Source: a bacterium
Lineage (GTDB): Bacteria > Cyanobacteriota > Vampirovibrionia > Gastranaerophilales > Gastranaerophilaceae
Direction of reading: 5' to 3'
NCBI GenBank assembly: GCA_017942035.1
Contig: JAGAVG010000045.1
Span: 1-64,000, forward strand
Length of the DNA stretch: 64,000 nt
Shown: positions 58,410 through 64,000 of the stretch, one piece after another
Layout of the letters: each line of letters opens with the position of its first letter
How positions within the stretch are numbered: position 1 is the first letter of the stretch
Made by a program: the position numbers and the translations under genes
Notes under the pieces: generated by a model
Databases searched by the model: none
What the model was told of the DNA's origin: nothing
The model's input: only the letters and a program-made list of their open reading frames with translations

Positions 58410-59015
58410 ATGGAAAAACTGATAAATTACTGGAAAAGTTTGAGCAGAAAAAGAAGAGCGTATATATCCGCCCTTTTGACTCTTATCGGCATTCTGCTCT
58501 GGGCATTTATATCAGCAGGTGTGATTACTCACAACTTCAACAGAAGTCAGGTTAAAGGCGAACAAGATAGGCAGGAAGCTCAAATCAGCGGTATTATATT
58601 AACAGAAACCAAAGACGAGCGAAAATACTGGGAAATTTATGGCGAAACCGGAAATTACGACAGCAAAACCGGTGTTGCAATGCTGGATAACGTTATCGGA
58701 AACTTTTACGATGAAAATAACGAAGTTTCAATGAGTTTTGAATCCTCAAAAGGAACTTACAGCGCTGAAAATAAAAAAATTGTACTCTATGAAAACACGC
58801 ATATTGCGATAAAAGACGGAACAACACTTAACGCAAACAGACTTGTGTGGTCAGGTTCTGAAAACCCTATCGTTGCAACGGGAAATGTTAAAATTATAAG
58901 AAACAAACAACTTTTATCTACTGCCGATAAGGTTGTCATCAGTCCTGATTACGAAAATTTTAAGATTATCGGACATGCAGTCTCAAAAATTTATGATGTC
59001 AAGGAGCAGAAATGA
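58410..59015 (+). CDS. lptC: LptC-family LPS export protein
   Basis: A 201-aa bitopic inner-membrane protein with one N-terminal helix (about 17-38: YISALLTLIGILLWAFISAG) and a periplasmic beta-jellyroll (DERKYWEIYGETGNYDSKTGVAML...GTTLNANRLVWSG). It matches the LptC/DUF1239 family that passes lipopolysaccharide from LptBFG to LptA. It overlaps lptA by 4 bp (ATGA), confirming a functional pair. Its sequence is divergent from E. coli LptC, as usual for this family. Confidence 0.8.
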   Translation: MEKLINYWKSLSRKRRAYISALLTLIGILLWAFISAGVITHNFNRSQVKGEQDRQEAQISGIILTETKDERKYWEIYGETGNYDSKTGVAMLDNVIGNFYDENNEVSMSFESSKGTYSAENKKIVLYENTHIAIKDGTTLNANRLVWSGSENPIVATGNVKIIRNKQLLSTADKVVISPDYENFKIIGHAVSKIYDVKEQK

Positions 59016-59989
59016 AAAAGATATTAATTTCACTACTTTCAATATTATTGATAACAGGTGCCGCAGTGAAAGCGTCGGATTTGGTTATAGAATCTAAAAC
59101 CCAAACGTATTCGGAAACTGATAATAAAATCAAATTTAACGGAGACGTTAAGGTTAAAATTGATGATATGAAAGTTGTCGGCGAATCGGCAGATGTAAGC
59201 GTTAATGGCAATCAGGAGCTTGACACCGCAACTTTTTATGACAAACCTTATGCCTATGAGGTTAAAAAAAATAAAAAACGTGAAGTTAAAGCTAATATTT
59301 TGAAACTTTCGCTTATAACAAAGGTTGTGAGAGCGGAAGGGGATACGCAGTCAACGATTTTTGACGGAAAAGTTCCGGTTGCGGTGATTAACGCAGATGT
59401 GCAGGAATATGACACCAAAACAGGTCTGATGACAGCAACGGGTGGAGTTGTAATAAATTATAAAGAGCTTGAAACTTTCTCAAATGTTGCCAAAATAAGA
59501 ACAGATAAAAACGGCGATTTAAAAGATATTGAACTTATCGGCAATGCAAAGGTTAAAGATAAAGCCAACGAATCTTATGCTGATAAATTTGTGTATAACG
59601 GGGTTACAAAAGTTTTGAATGCTTATGGCAACACAACTTCAACAACAGTTAATGATGACGGTTCAAAGTTAGTGTTAAAATCAAGTATGCAAGAATATAA
59701 TCAGGCAAAAGGAACGTTTAACGCAAGCGGAAATGTTCGAGTGTGGTATCAGGATTACTATGCAGCAGGGCCGAAAATTTCCATTTACCCGAACAAAGAA
59801 GGTAAACCGAATGAAATTTATTTTACCGGTAGATCAAGCATTACTCAGGGTGTGAGAACGATTTATGCCGACAAAATCAAGATGAATGTTAACCCGAAAG
59901 ATTTCCATGCAGAAGGCAACACTAGAACTGTTATCAAAAATATCGGCTCAGGCAGCGATGAAAATTCCTCTATGGGCTTAGGTTTATAA
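59012..59989 (+). CDS. lptA: LptA/OstA-like periplasmic LPS transport protein
   Basis: A 325-aa precursor with a signal peptide (about 1-22) and a tandem OstA-type beta-jellyroll. SKTQTYSETDNKIKFNGDVKVKIDDMKVVGESADV is the canonical LptA-fold opening, and the pattern recurs (VQEYDTKTGLMTATGGVVI; MQEYNQAKGTFNASGNVRV). It is almost twice the length of E. coli LptA, so one protein may form two or more bridge units. It is coupled to lptC by a 4-bp overlap and followed 15 bp later by a TPR gene. Confidence 0.88.
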   Translation: MKKILISLLSILLITGAAVKASDLVIESKTQTYSETDNKIKFNGDVKVKIDDMKVVGESADVSVNGNQELDTATFYDKPYAYEVKKNKKREVKANILKLSLITKVVRAEGDTQSTIFDGKVPVAVINADVQEYDTKTGLMTATGGVVINYKELETFSNVAKIRTDKNGDLKDIELIGNAKVKDKANESYADKFVYNGVTKVLNAYGNTTSTTVNDDGSKLVLKSSMQEYNQAKGTFNASGNVRVWYQDYYAAGPKISIYPNKEGKPNEIYFTGRSSITQGVRTIYADKIKMNVNPKDFHAEGNTRTVIKNIGSGSDENSSMGLGL

Positions 59990-60004
59990 TCAGAAAGGGC
60001 AGAA

Positions 60005-60778
60005 ATGAGCGAAAAAGCTGATAAAGCGTTAGAATATTATAACAAAAAAGATTGGGAAAAAGCTATTGACGCGTTTTCTTCTATTCTTGAAACTGAAGGA
60101 GACAAAGCGGAAATTTATAATAATATAGGTCTTTGCCGTGCAAATCTCGGAGAGGACGAAAAGGCCGAAGAAAATTATCTGAAAGCGATACAGCTTAATC
60201 CTGAACTTGTTCAAATTTATATAAATCTTTCTGATATATATTACAAACAAAAGCGTTTCGGGGAAGGTATTGAAATGCTTACGCGCGCAATAAATATTTT
60301 GCCGGATAATATGGTTTTAAGACATTACCTTGCAAGATTTTATATGGAAGATGCAAAACTCGACCTTGCAATTGACGAATTGGACAAAGTTCTTGATGCT
60401 CAGCCGGAAAATTATGATGCCTATTATGATTTAGGAAGAGTGTACTTTGAATTAGGCGTTTATGACAGCGCAATTGAGGCTTTTGAAAATGTTCTTGAAT
60501 TAAAAAGCGATAACGAATGGGTTTATTACTATCTTGGACAGGCCTATGAGGCGAATGATGAGATTGATAAAGCGATTTCAAGCTATATAAGGGCAACGGC
60601 GATAAATTTCCACTTCCCGCCGGCATTTAAAAAGCTCGGAATACTTTTTATGGCAAGGGGAGAATTCGAAGATGCCCTTGAATACTTTGAGGACTACCTG
60701 AAAAAAGACCTTGCGCCGGAAGAAGAGAAAAATATTAAAGGCTTGATTGAAAGATTAAAAGCTAAAATTAACAAATAG
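60005..60778 (+). CDS. Cytoplasmic TPR-repeat protein
   Basis: A 257-aa protein with about six consecutive tetratricopeptide repeats (AEIYNNIGLCRANLGEDEKAEENY; VQIYINLSDIYYKQKRFGEGIEML; YDAYYDLGRVYFELGVYDSAIEAF) and no signal peptide. Its position between lptA and dprA, 15 bp and 19 bp from its neighbours, places it in one transcription unit. Its partner is unknown. Confidence 0.85.
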   Translation: MSEKADKALEYYNKKDWEKAIDAFSSILETEGDKAEIYNNIGLCRANLGEDEKAEENYLKAIQLNPELVQIYINLSDIYYKQKRFGEGIEMLTRAINILPDNMVLRHYLARFYMEDAKLDLAIDELDKVLDAQPENYDAYYDLGRVYFELGVYDSAIEAFENVLELKSDNEWVYYYLGQAYEANDEIDKAISSYIRATAINFHFPPAFKKLGILFMARGEFEDALEYFEDYLKKDLAPEEEKNIKGLIERLKAKINK

Positions 60779-60797
60779 AAAGTTTAGAAGGGGTATT

Positions 60798-61889
60798 GTG
60801 CGCGAAAAATATTGGATTGGGTTCTCCTCTGTCGAACAGTTGGACAGCAAATTTATACAACGGCTTTACAATTATTTTGGGAATATTGAGGATGCATTTA
60901 TGGCATCATCAAAAGATTTGCGTAATATAGAAGGACTTAGTGTCAAAAAAGCCGAAACTTTTTTGAAGGAACGCGATAAAATTGACCTTGATAAAGCTTA
61001 TTCAATCGTTGAAAGCAGAGGAATAAATTATATAACTTTTGATGATGAAAATTATCCTGAAATGCTCCGTCAGATTGAAGATCCGCCGATGGTAATATAC
61101 TATAAAGGAGATTTATTCTCTTGCAATTTGAAGAAAACTCTTGCCGTTGTGGGTTCAAGAAAAGCGACATATAACGCAAAAGACAGCCTGAAATTCTTAC
61201 TTTCAAAACTTGTTAACACGGATATTTGTATAGTGTCTGGCTTAGCTTCCGGAATAGACAGTGTTGCTCATACAACAGCAATAGAAAACGGGCTAAAAAC
61301 AATCGGTGTTATTGCAAGCGGATTTGATTATACTTACCCTGCCGGAAATAAACAGCTTTATGAGAAAATCGAAAACGGTAACGGAGCAGTTTTGACAGAA
61401 TATTTTCCGACATTTGAACCTTTAAAATTCAGATTTCCTCAGCGTAACAGAATTGTAACGGGGCTTTCTTACGGAACTCTCGTTGCGGAAGCATCTCTAA
61501 AAAGTGGTGCTTTAATCAGTGCAAATCTCACACTTGAGCAGGGAAGAGAGCTGATGTGTATTCCTGGGCTTATTACAAACCCGAATACGGAGGGGATTTA
61601 TAAGCTTTTGAAACAGGGTGCATCACTTGTGACTTGCACTGATGATATTTTAGACTCGCTGGGTTGGGAAGTTAAACCGCAGGAAGCAGTTCAATTGAGC
61701 CTGAACGATTTGGAAGATATTGAAATGTCTATCCTGAGCGCAATTGAAGTTGAAGAAAAAAGTGTGGATGAGATTGTGTCAATAACAGGTGCGGGAATTG
61801 ACGATATTCTTACGCACTTGACAATAATGGAGCTTAAAGGGATAATAGAGAAGGGCGAAGGCGACCGCTATAGAAAATTCAGGGGATAA
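60798..61889 (+). CDS. dprA: DNA processing protein DprA
   Basis: A 363-aa RecA loader for natural transformation. An N-terminal SAM/HhH-like region (about 10-75) is followed by the Rossmann-like DprA domain: VVGSRKATYNAKDSL, CIVSGLASGIDSVAHTTAIENG, IASGFDYTYPAGNKQLYE, FPQRNRIVTGLSYGTLVAEA and ALISANLTLEQGRE. A C-terminal winged helix follows (LSAIEVEEKSVDEIVSITGAGIDDILTHLTIMELKG). Translation starts at GTG 60798, preceded by GAAGGGG. It lies 21 bp before topA, a common dprA-topA pairing. Together with the pilus genes it raises the possibility of competence. Confidence 0.94.
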   Translation: MREKYWIGFSSVEQLDSKFIQRLYNYFGNIEDAFMASSKDLRNIEGLSVKKAETFLKERDKIDLDKAYSIVESRGINYITFDDENYPEMLRQIEDPPMVIYYKGDLFSCNLKKTLAVVGSRKATYNAKDSLKFLLSKLVNTDICIVSGLASGIDSVAHTTAIENGLKTIGVIASGFDYTYPAGNKQLYEKIENGNGAVLTEYFPTFEPLKFRFPQRNRIVTGLSYGTLVAEASLKSGALISANLTLEQGRELMCIPGLITNPNTEGIYKLLKQGASLVTCTDDILDSLGWEVKPQEAVQLSLNDLEDIEMSILSAIEVEEKSVDEIVSITGAGIDDILTHLTIMELKGIIEKGEGDRYRKFRG

Positions 61890-61910
61890 GACCGTTTAAA
61901 AAAGGTAGAT

Positions 61911-64000
61911 ATGACAGCAGTAAAAGATAAAAAAGAAAAATCGCTGGTGATAGTTGAGTCTCCGGCAAAATCAAAGACAATTAAGAAAATATTAGGCGAC
62001 GGATTTCAAATAGAGGCAAGCTACGGGCATGTTAGAAATTTGCCGGCGAAAGATTCCGCCACCGATAATTTGGGATTTGATGTAAACAACAATTTTGAAC
62101 CGAAGTTTGAAGTTATTCCGGGCAAACAGGCGGTTGTGAAAAAATTAAACGAACTGGCTAAAAAAGTAGACAGAGTCTATCTTGCATCCGACCCTGACCG
62201 TGAAGGAGAAGCTATTGCCTGGCATGTAAGACAGATTTTAAAAGTTCCGGAAGAAAAGATTTATAGAATTGTTTTCAACGAAATTACACCGAAAGCCGTT
62301 AAATATTCAGTCGAAAACCCTCGCGCAATTGATATGGATATGGTTAAGGCTCAGCAAACTCGCCAGATTTTGGATAAGCTTGTAGGTTTTAAATTAAGTC
62401 CTGTTTTGTGGAAACAAATCGGAAACCGAAACCTTTCGGCCGGCCGCGTTCAATCTGTTGCACTCAGAATGATTTGTGAAAGAGAAGAAGAAATCGAAGC
62501 GTTCGTTCCGCAGGAATACTGGTCAATCCACACAAATTTGGATAAAGACGGCAAAATTTTTGAGGCGGAACTTTCCAAATACAAAAACAAAGCAATAGAA
62601 AAATCTATTAAATCAAAAGAAGATGCGCAAAAGATTGTAGATTATCTGATAAATCCGGAAACTCAATTTGAAATCTCTAAGGTTACGAAAAAAAATACAA
62701 AACGCAATCCGACTGCGCCGTTTATTACTTCAACAATGCAAAGAGCAGCGAGTTCAAAATTAGGATTTGGTGTTTCAAAAACCATGCAGGTTGCCCAGAA
62801 ACTTTATGAAGGTATTGAAATCGACGGAACTCCGGTCGGTTTGATTACCTATATGAGAACCGATAGTGTTCGTATTTCTGATGATGCGCAGAATATGGCG
62901 CACGATTTTATCCTGAATAATTACGGAGAAAATTACTATCCGAAAACTCCGAATGTTTACACAAAAGGCAAACAAAATGTTCAGGATGCTCACGAAGCTA
63001 TCCGTCCTTCTTATCCTGAAAGAACTCCGGAAAGCATTAAAAAATATCTCGATAACGACCAGTATAAATTGTATAAATTAATCTGGGAAAAATTCATGTC
63101 ATCCCAAATGGCTCCCGCAGAAGTTGCGAATAAATCAATCGAAATTACAGCGGGCGATTACACTTTAAAAGCCGGTACAAGCAAGGTTATGTTTGACGGA
63201 TTTTTGAAACTTTATCGCGATGAAGATACGGATGAAAAAGATTCTGATGCTAAAATTCCTGATTTGGAAAAAGGTGACAAAGTTCTCTGCCGCAAGGTTG
63301 AACCGAAACAGCACTTCACCCAGCCGCCTCCAAGATATAACGAAGCATCACTTGTTAAGGCTCTGGAAGAGTATGGAATTGGCCGTCCGTCTACTTATGC
63401 GACAATCATTACCGTAATTCAAACAAGAAAATACGTTGAGAAAAAAGAAAAAGCGCTTCATCCGACACTTTTAGGTAGAACTGTTTCAAAGCAGCTTGTG
63501 GCACAGTTTTCCGATATTATGGATTACAAATTCACTGCCGGCATGGAAAGCAAGCTTGATGAAATTGCAGACAAAAAAGCTGCATGGGTGAAAGTTTTGA
63601 ACGATTTTTACGGCCCGTTTATGGAAGAAGTTAATGCCGTAATGAAAACAGCCCAAAGGGTTTCAATCGAAACAAAAGTCAAATGTCCGAACTGCGGCCG
63701 GCCGATGGTTTTAAGAACAAGCAAATACGGCTCACAATTTTTAGGCTGTTCAGGCTATCCGGAATGCAAAACGTTAATGTCATTAGATGCGTTATCCGAA
63801 AACTTTGAAAGCGAAGAAAGTTCGGAAAATCCGCAAAAAGAAGTTTGCGAAGAAAAATGCGAAAAATGCGGTTCCGATATGATATTCAAAACCGGTCCGT
63901 ACGGGAAATATATGGAATGCACCAACTCAGATTGTAAGCATAGAAAGCCTTACAGACGTTCAACCGGTGTCAAATGCCCGAAATGTGGCGGTGATATTGT
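61911..64000 (+). CDS. topA: DNA topoisomerase I TopA, 3' end cut by window edge
   Basis: Type IA topoisomerase that relaxes negative supercoils. About 696 residues are visible. The TOPRIM domain has LVIVESPAKSKTIKKIL and YLASDPDREGEAIAWH. The catalytic tyrosine lies in GLITYMRTDSVRIS. QQTRQILDKLVGFKLSPVLW and NLSAGRVQSVALR are canonical, as is GIGRPSTYATII. C-terminal zinc fingers begin at about 588 (CPNCGRPMVLR...CSGYPECK) and continue to the edge with a second and third Cys4 unit. AAGGTAG precedes the ATG. No stop codon is reached. Confidence 0.96.
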   Translation, partial: MTAVKDKKEKSLVIVESPAKSKTIKKILGDGFQIEASYGHVRNLPAKDSATDNLGFDVNNNFEPKFEVIPGKQAVVKKLNELAKKVDRVYLASDPDREGEAIAWHVRQILKVPEEKIYRIVFNEITPKAVKYSVENPRAIDMDMVKAQQTRQILDKLVGFKLSPVLWKQIGNRNLSAGRVQSVALRMICEREEEIEAFVPQEYWSIHTNLDKDGKIFEAELSKYKNKAIEKSIKSKEDAQKIVDYLINPETQFEISKVTKKNTKRNPTAPFITSTMQRAASSKLGFGVSKTMQVAQKLYEGIEIDGTPVGLITYMRTDSVRISDDAQNMAHDFILNNYGENYYPKTPNVYTKGKQNVQDAHEAIRPSYPERTPESIKKYLDNDQYKLYKLIWEKFMSSQMAPAEVANKSIEITAGDYTLKAGTSKVMFDGFLKLYRDEDTDEKDSDAKIPDLEKGDKVLCRKVEPKQHFTQPPPRYNEASLVKALEEYGIGRPSTYATIITVIQTRKYVEKKEKALHPTLLGRTVSKQLVAQFSDIMDYKFTAGMESKLDEIADKKAAWVKVLNDFYGPFMEEVNAVMKTAQRVSIETKVKCPNCGRPMVLRTSKYGSQFLGCSGYPECKTLMSLDALSENFESEESSENPQKEVCEEKCEKCGSDMIFKTGPYGKYMECTNSDCKHRKPYRRSTGVKCPKCGGDI

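Overview
The window is AT-rich, densely coded and Gram-negative in character (LptA, LptC, an AsmA-like protein, a TolC-family protein, a secretin). The organism is most likely an uncultured gut bacterium of the non-photosynthetic cyanobacterial sister lineage (Melainabacteria/Vampirovibrionia, Gastranaerophilales). The evidence is several pseudopilins with the near-invariant start FTLAEVLITLGIIGIVAA, a long cyanobacterial-type NusB, and many short dispersed palindromic intergenic repeats. This assignment is inference from gene style, not from a marker-gene comparison. I see no rRNA, tRNA, CRISPR, transposase or phage genes.

Layout. 1-5.1 kb: 5'-cut prepilin, grpE, then spoIID-like and murJ. 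5.1-9.2 kb: a GIY-YIG gene bracketed by 30-bp direct repeats, tsaC/sua5, a HEPN/MNT pair, an Orn/Lys/Arg decarboxylase, a TrmB-type regulator. 9.4-10.1 kb: two small exported or membrane proteins. 10.2-16.1 kb (minus): type II secretion/type IV pilus operon (pilP-like, gspD, gspE, gspF). 16.3-23.2 kb: TPR protein, tandem exported coiled-coil paralogues, lipoate ligase family protein, WG-repeat protein, AsmA-like protein. 23.8-28.6 kb: large unknown protein, CtpA protease, two XRE regulators, an unknown two-gene unit. 28.7-35.7 kb: engB operon, xerC-type recombinase, dnaG-rpoD operon. 35.9-41.1 kb: histidine kinase with a degenerate receiver, GT9 glycosyltransferase, small HTH regulators, TolC-like protein, NarL-type response regulator. 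41.3-47.2 kb: nadB-nadC, dut, ftsY, a prepilin divergent from an XRE regulator, nusB. 47.4-57.2 kb: two repeat-fused prepilins, GNAT-like protein, paired zinc dehydrogenases, MntP, DUF4127, ubiE/menG, pgi. 57.2-64 kb: ychF, lptC-lptA-TPR-dprA-topA (topA cut by the right edge).

The most unusual theme is the prepilin family. Four genes share near-constant N- and C-termini and have different centres. Three carry dispersed repeats translated in frame ahead of the prepilin cleavage motif; two of these carry a tandem copy of that motif. One has an exact 14-bp inverted repeat straddling its stop codon, within a 3' cassette shared with a second prepilin 55 kb away. Two copies of a 167-168 bp element with 27-bp terminal inverted repeats lie next to prepilin genes. 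A fourth, repeat-free prepilin is divergent from an XRE regulator, with an 18-bp perfect palindrome between them.

A second theme is transcription. About ten genes have a -10 hexamer, often extended (TGn), ending 6-9 nt before the start codon, so their mRNAs should be leaderless. The dnaG-rpoD operon is among them. Other genes have ordinary Shine-Dalgarno leaders.
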